Below, piece after piece: positions 51,072 to 60,429 of a stretch of 64,000 nucleotides of DNA; within the stretch, counting starts at the first letter, position 1; the number at the start of each line of letters is the position of its first letter. The translations under genes and the position numbers were made by a program. The notes beneath the pieces are model-generated. The model did no database searches and was not told where the DNA came from. It saw only the letters and a list, made by a program, of their open reading frames with translations. The stretch comes from Pseudomonas sp. GR 6-02. GTDB taxonomy: Bacteria; Pseudomonadota; Gammaproteobacteria; Pseudomonadales; Pseudomonadaceae. Where the stretch lies: assembly GCF_001655615.1 (NCBI RefSeq), contig NZ_CP011567.1, positions 2,551,001 through 2,615,000 on the forward strand, written 5' to 3'.

Positions 51072-52255
51072 GGGCGCTCCTTTGGTTGGCGCTGGGCGAA
51101 GACCGCTTTACCGACGCCTTGTAGAACGGCGTCATTTTGAGGGGTGTGAACACGGCTGCACAGCACGTCGCGGTAATGCCGTTGCAGCGGATTGTGGCGT
51201 GACAGACCGGGATTGCCGGATGCCTCGATGGCCAGCTCGACGGCGCGGATGGCGTTGCCGGTCACCAGGTATTTCAGCTGCGCAGCATTGCTGGCCGGTG
51301 TGTGACCGTTCGCGGCAGCGTCAAGCAGGCTGCGGTTGGCGAACAGCAGGGTGTCGATGTGCCCGACGGCTTCCTGAAAGCGTGGCAGGGTCGAGAGCGC
51401 CGCCCCGAGGTTGGACGGCTTGCGTGTTTCCAGCCAGCCCACCAGCCAGTCGCGAGCCGCCTGGGCGACCCCGTCATAGACCGATGCCAGCAACACCGAC
51501 ATCCACAGGAAGCCATCGGCATCGAGCTCGGGTTGCGGGGCGCTCCAAGGGCTGACGCTAACCGCGTGGTCCAGCGGCACCAGCACATTGTCGAACACCA
51601 CTTCATGGCTGCAGGTGGCGCGCATGCCCAAGTGGTCCCAGTCTTCGATGATGCTGATGCCGGGGGTGTCCTTGTGCACCAGCCAGGTGCCGACCAGCGG
51701 GTCTTCATCGTTGCTGCGTGCCCAGACACTGAACCAGGTCAGGCCATGGCTGCCGGTGGAATAAATCTTTCTGCCGCTGATCCGCCAACCGGCAGCGGTG
51801 CGCCGGGCGATGGTCGCAGGCAGGCCACCACGCGCTGGAGTGCCGAGATCGGGCTCGACCCGCAGGGCGTTGATCAATGCGCCTTGTTGGACCGCGTCTT
51901 GCGCCACTTGCAGGCGCAGCGCTTCGGGCCAGTTCTTACTGTCCTGCAAGTGCGCGTGCTGGATGTACTGCATCACCAGGATCAACGCTGTCGACGGCTC
52001 ACCTTTGGCAATTGCGCTGATTGCGTTGCGTGCCTGGGCCAGATTCGCGCCGCCACCGCCGAGGGCTTTGGGTACGGTCAGGGCGACCAGCCCGTGCTCA
52101 TGCAGCAGCTTGAAATTGTCATGGGGGAAGGCGCCGCTCTCGTCATAAACGTGGGCAGTGGCACCGAGTTGTTGGCCGATGCTTTCCAGCAATGCTTCGA
52201 AGTTGGCCGCTTCCACCGATCGCAGTGGCGGAGCGTGTTGAGAAGAAAGACTCAT
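51068..52255 (-). CDS. Acyl-CoA-dehydrogenase-family oxidoreductase, SfnB/DszC-like
   Basis: A 395-residue protein. The fold follows acyl-CoA dehydrogenases: N-terminal helices ('LALTVP' style 'HGLVALTVPKALGGGGANLAQARNAI'), then 'RRTAAGWRISGRKIYSTGSHGLTWFSVWARSNDED', and the helical end. It is closest in style to SfnB of sulfur-assimilating pseudomonads and to DszC-like sulfoxidases, which use reduced flavin instead of acyl-CoA. No acyl-CoA genes are nearby. With the DszA-like monooxygenase and sulfonate-binding proteins next door it likely helps release sulfur from an organosulfur compound during sulfate starvation. Confidence 0.85.
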   Translation of the reverse strand: MSLSSQHAPPLRSVEAANFEALLESIGQQLGATAHVYDESGAFPHDNFKLLHEHGLVALTVPKALGGGGANLAQARNAISAIAKGEPSTALILVMQYIQHAHLQDSKNWPEALRLQVAQDAVQQGALINALRVEPDLGTPARGGLPATIARRTAAGWRISGRKIYSTGSHGLTWFSVWARSNDEDPLVGTWLVHKDTPGISIIEDWDHLGMRATCSHEVVFDNVLVPLDHAVSVSPWSAPQPELDADGFLWMSVLLASVYDGVAQAARDWLVGWLETRKPSNLGAALSTLPRFQEAVGHIDTLLFANRSLLDAAANGHTPASNAAQLKYLVTGNAIRAVELAIEASGNPGLSRHNPLQRHYRDVLCSRVHTPQNDAVLQGVGKAVFAQRQPKERP

Positions 52256-52310
52256 AGGAATTCACTCAATCAAAAAAAGGTGAGAAGTCGATAGTTGTTC
52301 CGATGATCAC

Positions 52311-52447
52311 TGTGGCGAGGGGGCTTGTCGGAACGCCGCATCGCCCCGTTGGGGCGCGAAGCGGCCCCGTTTCGATTTCCCACCTTACCGAGTCGCCTGG
52401 TTTTACGACTGCTGCGCAGCCGAACGGGGGCAAGCCCCCTCGCCACA
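52311..52447. repeat. REP-type inverted pair, GTGGCGAGGGGGCTTG class
   Basis: A 17-base arm TGTGGCGAGGGGGCTTG at 52311-52327 and its perfect reverse complement at 52431-52447 enclose about 100 bases that contain further GC-rich complementary blocks. This is a second REP family, between two minus-strand sulfur genes. Confidence 0.85.
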
Positions 52448-52484
52448 GGTGTTGTCACAATGGAGTGGTGTGTGAACACAGGGT

Positions 52485-53495
52485 TCATAACGGCAGCAGC
52501 TTGAAGTTTTTGTCCCACAACGGACTCACATCGAGCCGTTCGCTCAGCACGCCCGCATCGAAGAACAGGTCGGCGACTTCCTGTTGTGAGGCGATGGCCT
52601 GGTCGTTCACTTCGATGATTTTGTAGGGTTGGCTACGGCTGTTGTGCATGTCGAGAAACACCGCTTTGTCGACGCCCAGCAGTTGCGCCGATTTGGTTGC
52701 CCAGGGTTCGGGGTTGTTGTTGATCCATTCCAGCGTGCGCGCCTGTCGTTGCAGGTAATCCTGGATCGCCTGCTTGCGCAGCGGGTCTTCCAGCGCGGCG
52801 GGCCGGGCGGCGATCAAGTAGTTGCCGGACAGGTAACCCAGGGCGGTTTTCAAAACGCGGGCGCCACTACGGAATTTCGCCAGCTGAATGAACACGCCGT
52901 AGATCACCCAGGCATCGAGCTGGCCACTCTGAAACGCGGTGAAACCGTCCTGCGGGGTGAGCGCCACCGCCGTGATGTCGTTCAGGGTCAGGCCCTGTTC
53001 CTTCAGCGCCTTGATCAGAAAGTAGTGCGAGGTGGTGGAGCGCACATAGCCGACCCGCTTGCCGCGCAACTGGCCGACCGACTCGACCTTCGAGTCCTTG
53101 GGAATCAGGAACACCTGATTGTTCACGTCGCCTTGCAGCACTGCGATCAATCGCGGCTGGCGATGGCTCTGGATCGAGAAGATCGGTGGGATCTCACTCA
53201 TATTGCCGAGGTCCAGGCTGCCCGAGGCCAGCGCTTCGACGATCAGGTTGCCGCCGGCGAACTCCGAATATTCGACTTTGTAAGGCGTCGTGGCGGTGCC
53301 CGCGTCTTCGACGAAGTACGAGTCCTGGCCCCGGTAGGTGGCGACCCCCAGGGTCAGGTCCGAAAGGTTGGTGCTTTGGGCGAACACGCGTGAGGCGAGT
53401 CCCAGCGACGACAACCCCAACGCGCCGAGGGCGATGGAGCTGGCCGTCAGGAAGCCGCGCCGATTGAACTGTCCGTGTGTGATCGGTTTGGTCAT
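52485..53495 (-). CDS. Tat-exported aliphatic-sulfonate-type substrate-binding protein
   Basis: A 336-residue protein. The N-terminus 'FNRRGFLTASSIALGALGLSSLGLASRVFA' is a full twin-arginine signal, less common than Sec for this family. The mature part resembles SsuA/TauA proteins: 'ATTPYKVEYSEFAGGNLIVEALASGSLDLGNMSEIPPIFS', 'LRGKRVGYVRSTTSHYFLIKALKEQGLTLNDI' and 'FQSGQLDAWVIYGVF'. A Tat signal may mean it binds its ligand or a cofactor before export. It lies 13 bases after the DszA-like monooxygenase gene, so they share a transcript. It has no ABC membrane genes of its own. Confidence 0.87.
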   Translation of the reverse strand: MTKPITHGQFNRRGFLTASSIALGALGLSSLGLASRVFAQSTNLSDLTLGVATYRGQDSYFVEDAGTATTPYKVEYSEFAGGNLIVEALASGSLDLGNMSEIPPIFSIQSHRQPRLIAVLQGDVNNQVFLIPKDSKVESVGQLRGKRVGYVRSTTSHYFLIKALKEQGLTLNDITAVALTPQDGFTAFQSGQLDAWVIYGVFIQLAKFRSGARVLKTALGYLSGNYLIAARPAALEDPLRKQAIQDYLQRQARTLEWINNNPEPWATKSAQLLGVDKAVFLDMHNSRSQPYKIIEVNDQAIASQQEVADLFFDAGVLSERLDVSPLWDKNFKLLPL

Positions 53496-53508
53496 GGTCA
53501 GGCCCTCG

Positions 53509-54879
53509 TCAGATGGCCGCCAGCAGCGGGTTGAAGGATCCGCTCACTGCCGCGCGTTTTTCTTCAGCCTGCGCGTAACGGTTGACGGGCACTTGCAGGC
53601 CAAGGTTGTCGCGCAGGGTGTTGCCGCTGTACTCACTGCGAAACAGCCCGCGCTTTTGCAGCACCGGCACCACGAGTTCAGTGAAATACTGCAGGCCGTC
53701 CGGCAACACCGAATTGATGATGAAGCCGTCGGCGGCGTCTTCCTCGAACCACTTCTGAATGGCATCGGCGACCTGTTCGGGTGTGCCGACAAAATCGCGC
53801 CGTGGCCGGGAGAAGCGCAGGGCCACTTCGCGCAAGGTCAGGCCTTCGTCTTTGGCCAGTTGCTTGATCCGGTCCGAGCCGCCTCTCTGGCTGTTGGAGC
53901 CCAGGTCGCCCAGTTCGGGGAACGGTGCGTCCAACGGGTATTGGCTGAAGTCATGGTCATTGAACGGTCGGCCGAGCGCGACAATGGCATCTTCGATGCT
54001 CACCAGCTCCACCGCCTGTTGATAGCGGCTTTCAACTTCCGCGTCATCGCGGCCAACGATCGGACGAATGCCGGGCAGGATCGACAGCTTTTGTGCGTCG
54101 CGGCCGAAGCTATTGGCGCGTTGTTTCAGGTCCTGATAGTAGGCGCGCGCTTCGTCGAAGCCCTCGGGGCTGACGAAAATCGCATCGGAATTTTCGGCGG
54201 CGAAGTTACGGCCGTCCTCAGAAGTACCAGCCTGGAAAATCACCGGCTGACCTTGCTGCGAACGGGCGATGTTGAGCGGACCTTTCACAGAGAAGAATTC
54301 ACCCTTGTGTTCCAGGGCGTGCAACTTGCCGGTGGTGAAAAACTCACCGCTTTGTTTGTTGTAGGCGAAGGCGTCGTCCTCCCAGGAGTCCCACAAACCC
54401 TTGACCACCGACACGTGCTCCTTGGCGATACGGTAGCGCACGGCGTGGGGCGGGTGCTCGGCCTTGCCGAAGTTGTCGGCGGTGCCGCTGAGCCACGACG
54501 TCACCACGTTCCACCCCGCGCGACCGCCGCTGATATGGTCCAAGGATGCAAACTGCCGGGCGACCTGGAACGGTTCGGTGTAGCTGACGGTGACGGTCGC
54601 CACCAAGCCGATGTGCCGGGTGGTCGCGGCCAGGGCCGAGAGGATGGTCAGCGGTTCGAAGCGGTTGAGGTAATGCGGGCTGGACTTCTCGTGGATGTGC
54701 AGGCTGTCGGCGATGAACACGAAGTCGAACTTCGCCGCTTCGGCCAATTGCGTTTGCTGTTTATAGAAGCCGAAATTCACACTGGCGTTGGCCAGAGCCA
54801 GTGGGTGGCGCCATTCGCCCCAGCCATGGCCGACGCCATGGACCATTGCACCGAGTTTCAGTTGACGTTGTTGGCTCAT
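53509..54879 (-). CDS. FMNH2-dependent monooxygenase, NtaA/SnaA/DszA family (second copy)
   Basis: The protein has 456 residues from the ATG at 54879, which has AGGAG eight bases upstream; the open frame continues upstream without coding sense. '[23 protein letters not shown]', '[42 protein letters not shown]' and '[24 protein letters not shown]' place it with DszA/SnaA/NtaA flavin monooxygenases. It sits between two sulfonate-type binding-protein genes, so cleavage of a C-S bond in an imported sulfonate or sulfone is the most likely job. A flavin reductase must come from elsewhere. Confidence 0.9.
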   Translation of the reverse strand: MSQQRQLKLGAMVHGVGHGWGEWRHPLALANASVNFGFYKQQTQLAEAAKFDFVFIADSLHIHEKSSPHYLNRFEPLTILSALAATTRHIGLVATVTVSYTEPFQVARQFASLDHISGGRAGWNVVTSWLSGTADNFGKAEHPPHAVRYRIAKEHVSVVKGLWDSWEDDAFAYNKQSGEFFTTGKLHALEHKGEFFSVKGPLNIARSQQGQPVIFQAGTSEDGRNFAAENSDAIFVSPEGFDEARAYYQDLKQRANSFGRDAQKLSILPGIRPIVGRDDAEVESRYQQAVELVSIEDAIVALGRPFNDHDFSQYPLDAPFPELGDLGSNSQRGGSDRIKQLAKDEGLTLREVALRFSRPRRDFVGTPEQVADAIQKWFEEDAADGFIINSVLPDGLQYFTELVVPVLQKRGLFRSEYSGNTLRDNLGLQVPVNRYAQAEEKRAAVSGSFNPLLAAI

Positions 54880-54907
54880 GGTTTCTACTCCTGAATCCGT
54901 CGCATCG

Positions 54908-55876
54908 TTAGCGCGATGCCTGGTTAAGTTGCGCACGCGGTGCGTTGAAGCTTTTATCGAAGCCTTGGGAGACATCGATGTGTTTGGTGAGAATGCCTTC
55001 CTGCTGATAGATATCCGCGGTGGTTTGCAGACCGCTGATGACCTGGTCGTCAATCGCTACCGGCGCTATGTGTGTGGCTTTGGCCACCGCCAGGTGCACC
55101 GCCAGCGGCAAGCCAGTGACTTGCGCCTGGGCGGCGGCAAACTCTTCGGGATGGGCGTTGGTCCAGCGGTAGGCACGATCGATGCGGGCAACGAAGTCGT
55201 CGAGTTGCTGGCGCTTGTCGGTGATGGCCTGGCGGGTGGCGGCCAGGTACAAGTGATTGGTCAGCAAGGTGTCGCCGCTGACCAGCACCTTGGCCTGGCT
55301 CTGCGTGGTGGCAATGGTGGTGTAAGGGTCCCAGGTCGACCAGGCGTCGGCGCTGCCGTTATCCAGCAGAATGCGCGATTCGCTGGGCAGCAGGTAAATG
55401 AACTGCACATCCTGGGTGCTCAGGCCGACATCGCGCAAAGCCTTGATCGCCAGGAAGTGACCGATGGAGCCGCGGGTAGTGACGATCCGCTTGCCCTTGA
55501 GGTCGTGGGCGTCGTTCAGCGGTGAGTCCTTGGGCGCGAGAATCGCCGTGGTATAGCGACCCTCGAAATGCACGATGCTGACGACTTTGAGTGGCGCACC
55601 GGCCCCGAGGGCAAACACGTAGGGCGCATCGCCCAGGCCGCCGATGTCCACCGCGCCGGCATTCAGCGCCTCGCCCAACGGCGCGGCGGCGGGAAACTCG
55701 GAGAACTGGATTTCGTAGGGCACATTCTTCAGCTCGCCGGACACCTCCAGCAGCACCTTGAGCGTGGACTTCTGATTGGCCACCCGCAGCGGTTGCAGGT
55801 CGGCGGCTTGCGCCGTGGTGCCGAGGCTGAGGGCAACGGCCAGCAGTAGCGATTTGAAAGGCAGGGTGATGCTCAT
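54908..55876 (-). CDS. ABC-type aliphatic-sulfonate substrate-binding protein (Sec type)
   Basis: A 322-residue protein with a Sec signal ending 'GTTAQA', mature start '[23 protein letters not shown]'. The cleft motifs are '[43 protein letters not shown]' and '[60 protein letters not shown]'. It resembles SsuA of sulfate-starved pseudomonads. The gene lies 28 bases before the monooxygenase gene on the same strand and 84 bases after the rhodanese gene, so it is part of one sulfur transcription unit. Confidence 0.88.
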   Translation of the reverse strand: MSITLPFKSLLLAVALSLGTTAQAADLQPLRVANQKSTLKVLLEVSGELKNVPYEIQFSEFPAAAPLGEALNAGAVDIGGLGDAPYVFALGAGAPLKVVSIVHFEGRYTTAILAPKDSPLNDAHDLKGKRIVTTRGSIGHFLAIKALRDVGLSTQDVQFIYLLPSESRILLDNGSADAWSTWDPYTTIATTQSQAKVLVSGDTLLTNHLYLAATRQAITDKRQQLDDFVARIDRAYRWTNAHPEEFAAAQAQVTGLPLAVHLAVAKATHIAPVAIDDQVISGLQTTADIYQQEGILTKHIDVSQGFDKSFNAPRAQLNQASR

Positions 55877-55960
55877 AACGGCATGCTCCAGGCGGGTCTT
55901 GCTGTTTCAGGGCACCTCCGCCTGGAGAAAGGGGTCGGTCCGAATTGAATGTCAGGTTGT

Positions 55961-57544
55961 TCAGATCACAAAAAAGCCATGGGTGCCGTCGCGGGCCAAC
56001 TGCTCTACCAGGCCGAATTCCCAATCCAGATACGCTTGCATCGCTTCATGCGGGTTGTCGGTGCCCTCGTAAGGGCGGCGATAGCGGTCGATGCGCGGCG
56101 AAGCCAGATGAGTTTCGCCGTGCTCCAGCGGCAGTTGCGCAGCGATCCAGCTGGCGGTGCCGTCGCGCAGCAGAAACACCGTTTTGCCGGTCAATGCCTC
56201 GACCTCGGCGACCGCCAGCCGCGCCAACTGGCTGCTGCCGCAGGTCAGTACATACCGCTGCGCCGGCGGTACCTTGGCCAGGGCTTCACGCAATTGCCCG
56301 CGCAATGCCCACCACGCGCCGGGGATATGGCGTTTCACGTAGTTGGCGCTGCTGGTGAAATCCAGCACCACGCTGTCACCCTCGGCCAGCCATTGAGACA
56401 GGGTTTCAGCGCTGATTTCCTCTACCTGCGGCGGCGTGGGAACCGGCGCCTTCCACGCACCTTTTTCACTGAAGTGCGCAGGCTGCAAGTCATCCAGCAC
56501 ATGCACCTCCCAACCCAATTGTGCGAGCCATGAGGCCGACATGTTGGCGCGCACGCCATCATCGTCGACCAGCACCAGGCGCGCGCCGCGCACACTGGCG
56601 AAGTGGTCGGTTTCCTGCACCAGTTGGCCGCCGGGCGTGGAGCGGGAAGCGGGCAGGTGACCGGCCTCGAATTCTTCCGGGGTGCGTACGTCGAACAGGT
56701 AAGTGCTGCGGCTCGGTTCCTGTTGCCAGCGTTGCAGGTCGGCCAGGGTGGCACGGCCCACCAGCGCTTTGTCGGCGACGCGACGGGCATCGCGGGCGGC
56801 GACGTGCCGATGCTCTTCGCTGGTCGGCGCGAATCGGCGTGACTGGCCGTGTTCCAGGGTTTGACCGGCGAGGGTCCAGCCGATGGTGCCGTTGCGCAAG
56901 GCTGAAACCGGGTTGGCGATGCCGGCGTTGATCAACGACTGCGTGCCGATAATGCTGCGGGTGCGCCCGGCGCAGTTGACGATAATGCGGGTCGCCGGAT
57001 CCGGCGCCAACTCCCGGGCACGCAGCACTAACTCCGCTCCCGGTACGCTGATGCCGGTGGGAATGCTCATGGTCTGGTATTCATCAAAACGCCGGGCGTC
57101 GAGCACCACCACGTCGGCCTCGCTGTCGAGCAACGCTTGAACTTCTTCCGCCGCCAAAGACGGTGTATGACGTTGGCTTTCCACCAGTTCGCCAAAGGCT
57201 TTGCTCGGCACATTGACGTCGATGAACAACTCGCCGCCATTGATGCGCCAACCTTCCAGGCCCCCTTTGAGCAGGCTGACATTGATATAGCCCAGGCCCT
57301 GCAAGCGCTGCACGGCGATGCTCGCCAGGCCTTCGCCGTTGTCGTAGACCGTCACCGGCGTATCGCGCCGGGGAATCCTCGAGAACACTTCAAGTTCGAG
57401 CTTTGACAGCGGAATATTGGCCGCAAACAGTGGGTGCGCTTCGGCGAAGGGCGCTTCTTCGCGCACATCCACTAACGCCAGTTCTTCACGGTTCAACAGT
57501 GCCTGGCGGATCTCGGCGTAGGAGCGGGTGAGTGCAGTGCTCAT
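55961..57544 (-). CDS. Four-domain rhodanese-homology protein
   Basis: The protein has 527 residues from the ATG at 57544; that start overlaps the dioxygenase stop (ATGA), so the pair is coupled. Four rhodanese domains in a row (about 1-115, 125-230, 260-355, 375-490) can be traced by 'LVDVREEAPFAEAH', 'VLDARRFDEYQTMSI', 'LFDVRTPEEFEAGHLP' and 'LDFTSSANYVKRHIPGA'. Only domains 2 (Cys191 in 'CAGRTRS') and 4 (Cys435 in 'CGSSQLA') keep an active-site cysteine; in domains 1 and 3 it is replaced by Asp-type loops. Such proteins move sulfane sulfur. With a thiol dioxygenase it probably handles persulfide or sulfite made from a thiol. Confidence 0.88.
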   Translation of the reverse strand: MSTALTRSYAEIRQALLNREELALVDVREEAPFAEAHPLFAANIPLSKLELEVFSRIPRRDTPVTVYDNGEGLASIAVQRLQGLGYINVSLLKGGLEGWRINGGELFIDVNVPSKAFGELVESQRHTPSLAAEEVQALLDSEADVVVLDARRFDEYQTMSIPTGISVPGAELVLRARELAPDPATRIIVNCAGRTRSIIGTQSLINAGIANPVSALRNGTIGWTLAGQTLEHGQSRRFAPTSEEHRHVAARDARRVADKALVGRATLADLQRWQQEPSRSTYLFDVRTPEEFEAGHLPASRSTPGGQLVQETDHFASVRGARLVLVDDDGVRANMSASWLAQLGWEVHVLDDLQPAHFSEKGAWKAPVPTPPQVEEISAETLSQWLAEGDSVVLDFTSSANYVKRHIPGAWWALRGQLREALAKVPPAQRYVLTCGSSQLARLAVAEVEALTGKTVFLLRDGTASWIAAQLPLEHGETHLASPRIDRYRRPYEGTDNPHEAMQAYLDWEFGLVEQLARDGTHGFFVI

Positions 57545-58149
57545 AAGGCTTGGCTCTCTTTGGACACATCCCAGATATTGGGGAGGAGGGTGTTGGAATA
57601 ACCGGAGATGAACAGTTTCTCGCTGCCATCGGGCTGGTACACCGCGCGGCGCACGGCGCCGATGTTGGCGCCATAGACATGGATGCTGATGGAGACCTGA
57701 TCGTTGTAGGCGTTGCTGACTTGATGAATGTCGCCGATCCGGGGCGATACGGCTTCGACCTGGCCGGGGAGCAGATGAACCCGGTTGCCCTCGGCCACCA
57801 GTGTGCCGTCGGCGTGTCGTTCGAACCCTTGCGAATACTCCGCGCCGCGCAACATGCCGATCAGCCCCCACACCCGATGGTCATGGATCGGCGTGTTTTG
57901 CCCCGGCCCCCAGACAAAACTGACGACACTGAAACGCTGCCGTGAGTCGGCATGCAGCAGGTATTGCTGATAGCGCTCCGGGTCTGGTCGGGCAAAGTCT
58001 TCAGGCAACCAGTCGTCATGGCTGACCAGTTGGGCGAGCAGTTTGCCGCCACGGTGCAGTAAATCGCCTTCGCGGGGGTTGCTGTCGATCAGTTCCGCCA
58101 GGGCACCTATGAATGCTCTGAGTCTCTCTGGGTGTCGGGCTTGGGTCAT
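57541..58149 (-). CDS. Thiol dioxygenase (cysteine/3-mercaptopropionate dioxygenase type)
   Basis: The protein has 202 residues from the ATG at 58149, seven bases after GGA; an upstream ATG at 58185 lacks a ribosome site. It is a cupin with the non-haem iron ligands His89 and His91 in 'TPIHDHRVWG' and His142 in 'GDIHQVSN', and the Ser155-x-His157-x-Tyr159 triad. Spacing agrees with cysteine dioxygenase-type enzymes. An Arg at 168 is in the region where the bacterial 3-mercaptopropionate enzymes hold the substrate carboxylate, so that substrate is possible; cysteine is the alternative. Oxidation yields a sulfinate. It is coupled to the four-rhodanese gene, so a thiol is oxidised and its sulfur passed on. 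Confidence 0.87.
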   Translation of the reverse strand: MTQARHPERLRAFIGALAELIDSNPREGDLLHRGGKLLAQLVSHDDWLPEDFARPDPERYQQYLLHADSRQRFSVVSFVWGPGQNTPIHDHRVWGLIGMLRGAEYSQGFERHADGTLVAEGNRVHLLPGQVEAVSPRIGDIHQVSNAYNDQVSISIHVYGANIGAVRRAVYQPDGSEKLFISGYSNTLLPNIWDVSKESQAL

Positions 58150-58188
58150 GGTGATTCCATCGTCCGTGTTGAAAAGTGATGTCATGAT

Positions 58189-58211
58189 TTAAGCATAATG
58201 ATTTTGCTTAA
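58189..58211. promoter_or_regulatory. Inverted repeat in thiol dioxygenase-lysR region, LysR-type box
   Basis: TTAAGCA and TGCTTAA separated by nine bases, 40 bases upstream of the dioxygenase start and on the divergent side of the lysR gene. It includes a T-N11-A motif as expected for LysR regulators. The surrounding 100 bases are AT-rich and promoter-like. Confidence 0.5.
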
Positions 58212-58369
58212 TATGCTATTTTTTAATGATTAGATTATAGCTAAAAGGAATTTAGAACCCTTGTGCATAGCGTTAGACGTTATCGATAGGCGCGCCGGGC
58301 TATCCAGATATCACCAATAGAACTATGCTTTTCAGACATCTTATTGACTGTTCTCTATGTGCGGGCCAA

Positions 58370-59275
58370 ATGAAAATTGATGATATCGACGCCTTTGTCG
58401 AAGTGATCCGTTGCCAGTCCATCAGCCATGCCGCCGAGTCGCTGCAACTGACTCAACCCGCCATCACACGGCGTGTGCAGAACTTTGAGCAGGCGTTGGG
58501 CGTGGAGTTGTTCGACCGCAACACCAAGCCGCTCAAGCCCACGCTGATCGGCACGCGGGTGTACGAGCAGTGCCGTTTGATCCTGCGGGAAATGGATGCC
58601 TTGCGCGAACTGGTCGCCACCGACGCGCCGCCCACCGGGCTGTTGCGCCTGGGCGTTCCGCAAACCATCGGCGATGTGGTGCTGCTCGATGCACTCAAGC
58701 ACCTGCGAATCGAATACCCCGAATTGCGCGCCCAGGTGGCCACGGGGTGGGGCAGTCAATTGGTCGGCAAAATCGAACGCGGTGAACTGGACGCGGCGGC
58801 TGCGCTGTTCCCGGCCGGGAAGATTTTCCCCGACAACATTGTCGGTGAGTCGATCGGCAAGATGGAACTGGTGGTGGTGTGCGCCCAGGCGCAATTGCCC
58901 AAGCGTCCGTGCAAACTCGCCGACGTTTACCAGAGCGGCTGGATTCTCAACCCTGATGGTTGCGGCTTCCGTGCCGGGCTGCAACGAACCCTGTCGGACC
59001 AGGGCCTGGCCCTGCGGGTGAACCTGGAAACGTTCGGTACCGAGTTGCAGCTGGGCCTGGTCGCCGATGGCCTGGGCCTTGGGCTGGTGCCGCGTCCATT
59101 GCTGGAGCGCAGTGCCCACCGCGAGCAATTGGCGGTGATGCCGCTCAAGGACTTCAAGCCGCTGATGGACCTGTGGCTGATCTATCCGCATTTTCTCGGC
59201 AACCTGCAAGGGCCGGTCGACGCCTTTGGCAAACTGGTTGCCGGGTCGCTGCAGAAGATCAAGAGTGCGGCGTGA
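58370..59275 (+). CDS. LysR-family regulator
   Basis: The protein has 301 residues from the ATG at 58370. A typical LysR helix-turn-helix lies at 1-60 ('MKIDDIDAFVEVIRCQSI', 'AESLQLTQPAITRRVQNFEQALGVELFDR'), then an effector-binding domain in which 'GLVADGLGLGLVPRPLLER' is the usual cleft strand. It is divergent from the thiol-dioxygenase/rhodanese unit with a symmetrical box between them, so it probably controls those genes and perhaps the entire sulfur unit downstream. The ligand could be a thiol or a sulfonate. A frame extending 45 bases upstream lacks a ribosome site and is not used. Confidence 0.85.
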   Translation: MKIDDIDAFVEVIRCQSISHAAESLQLTQPAITRRVQNFEQALGVELFDRNTKPLKPTLIGTRVYEQCRLILREMDALRELVATDAPPTGLLRLGVPQTIGDVVLLDALKHLRIEYPELRAQVATGWGSQLVGKIERGELDAAAALFPAGKIFPDNIVGESIGKMELVVVCAQAQLPKRPCKLADVYQSGWILNPDGCGFRAGLQRTLSDQGLALRVNLETFGTELQLGLVADGLGLGLVPRPLLERSAHREQLAVMPLKDFKPLMDLWLIYPHFLGNLQGPVDAFGKLVAGSLQKIKSAA

Positions 59276-59312
59276 GGGGCGTAATGCTGTTTACTAAAGC
59301 CGTAATGTGATC

Positions 59313-59444
59313 TGTAGCAGCTGGCGAAGCCTGCGTTCGGCTGCGCAGCAGTCGTGAATTCGGCTAGTGCGGTCTGCCTGACACACCGCAATCACTGGTT
59401 TGACGGCTGCTCCGCAGCCGAACGCAGCCTCGACAGCTGCTACA
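59313..59444. repeat. REP-type inverted repeat element, TGTAGCAGCTG class
   Basis: TGTAGCAGCTG at 59313-59323 and CAGCTGCTACA at 59434-59444 bound a 132-base element. An inner pair (CTGCGTTCGGCTGCG at about 59351 and its complement near 59410) strengthens the fold. It lies after the lysR stop. The remaining 59445-59612 is AT-rich and should hold the promoter of the aldolase-like gene. Confidence 0.8.
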
Positions 59445-59612
59445 AAGAATGCGTCGCGGCTGAAATTGCTGAAGTGAACGGCATTAGCGTGAGAGGGGGG
59501 ATTTATAATAAAAAAAAATAATAATTAGCTTAGATTAAAATGTGCTTTTTATTATTTTTTGCCTTCCCCTAGGCTTGCTGGAGATCCTTAAGGCCATCCA
59601 GGAAGTTTTGCC

Positions 59613-60407
59613 ATGAGCAGCGTCAGCCCGTTATCCAGTGTCTCGAAAAATGTTCGCCAGCGCGTCAGCCCCGAAGAGTGGGAGGTGCGTGTGAAACTGG
59701 CCGCGGCCTATCGGCTGGCGGCCTTGTTCAAGTGGACTGATCACATCTACACGCACTTCTCCGCAAGGGTGCCGGGCCCCGACGAGCATTTCCTGATCAA
59801 CGCCTTCGGCTTGTTGTTCGATGAAATCACCGCCTCCAACCTGGTCAAGGTCGACATCGATGGCACCCTCGTCGACGACCCGACCGGGCTCGGTATCAAC
59901 TACGCCGGTTATGTGATCCACAGCGCCATTCACGGTGCGCGTCCAGACCTGCAAGCGGTTCTGCATACCCACACCCGCGACGGCATCGCCGTGTCCGCCC
60001 AGCGCGATGGCCTGCTGCCGATCTCTCAGCATTCCATTGGTTTTTCCGGGCGGGTGGCTTATCACGGTTATGAAGGCATTGCGCTGGACCTGGACGAGCG
60101 CGAACGGCTGGTGGCGGATCTGGGTGACAAGAGCGTGTTGATCCTGCGCAATCATGGGTTGTTGACGGCGGGCATCAGCGTCGAGCATGCGTTCCAGCAA
60201 CTGCATGTGTTGGAGCGGGCCTGCACTATTCAGATCGCGGCACAGGCGGGTGGCAACGCCGAACTGATCTTCCCGCCGGCCGAAGTGGTGGCCAAGGTCG
60301 AGAAACAGGCCGAGGTGTTCAAAAGTGGTGACGGGCCGGGTGTTGCCCGGCACTGGAATGCGCTGATTCGGCAGTTGGAGCGCAGCGATACGGCTTATAA
60401 AGAGTGA
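59613..60407 (+). CDS. Class II aldolase/adducin-family protein
   Basis: A 264-residue protein. Metal-binding histidines lie in 'AVLHTHTRDGIAVSA' (His-x-His), with a third in 'ILRNHGLLTAG'. 'WTDHIYTHFSARVPG' and 'HFLINAFGLLFDEITASNLVKVD' are the fold's opening. Members split or join carbon chains (fuculose-1-phosphate or methylthioribulose-type substrates), but this branch in pseudomonads has no agreed substrate. It is read toward a good terminator and is flanked by sulfur genes, so it may process the carbon skeleton left after sulfur removal. The start follows a purine-rich AGGAAG stretch. Confidence 0.85.
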   Translation: MSSVSPLSSVSKNVRQRVSPEEWEVRVKLAAAYRLAALFKWTDHIYTHFSARVPGPDEHFLINAFGLLFDEITASNLVKVDIDGTLVDDPTGLGINYAGYVIHSAIHGARPDLQAVLHTHTRDGIAVSAQRDGLLPISQHSIGFSGRVAYHGYEGIALDLDERERLVADLGDKSVLILRNHGLLTAGISVEHAFQQLHVLERACTIQIAAQAGGNAELIFPPAEVVAKVEKQAEVFKSGDGPGVARHWNALIRQLERSDTAYKE

Positions 60408-60429
60408 TACGAATCCACTTCAAAGGAGA

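Noticed and set aside
53338..54894. 518-residue plus-strand frame opposite the DszA-like monooxygenase
   Set aside because: Antisense shadow; the minus-strand monooxygenase has all family motifs and a good ribosome site.
55961..57871. Longer rhodanese protein starting inside the dioxygenase gene
   Set aside because: The added N-terminus is a shadow of the cupin gene; the ATGA start at 57544 begins the first rhodanese domain.
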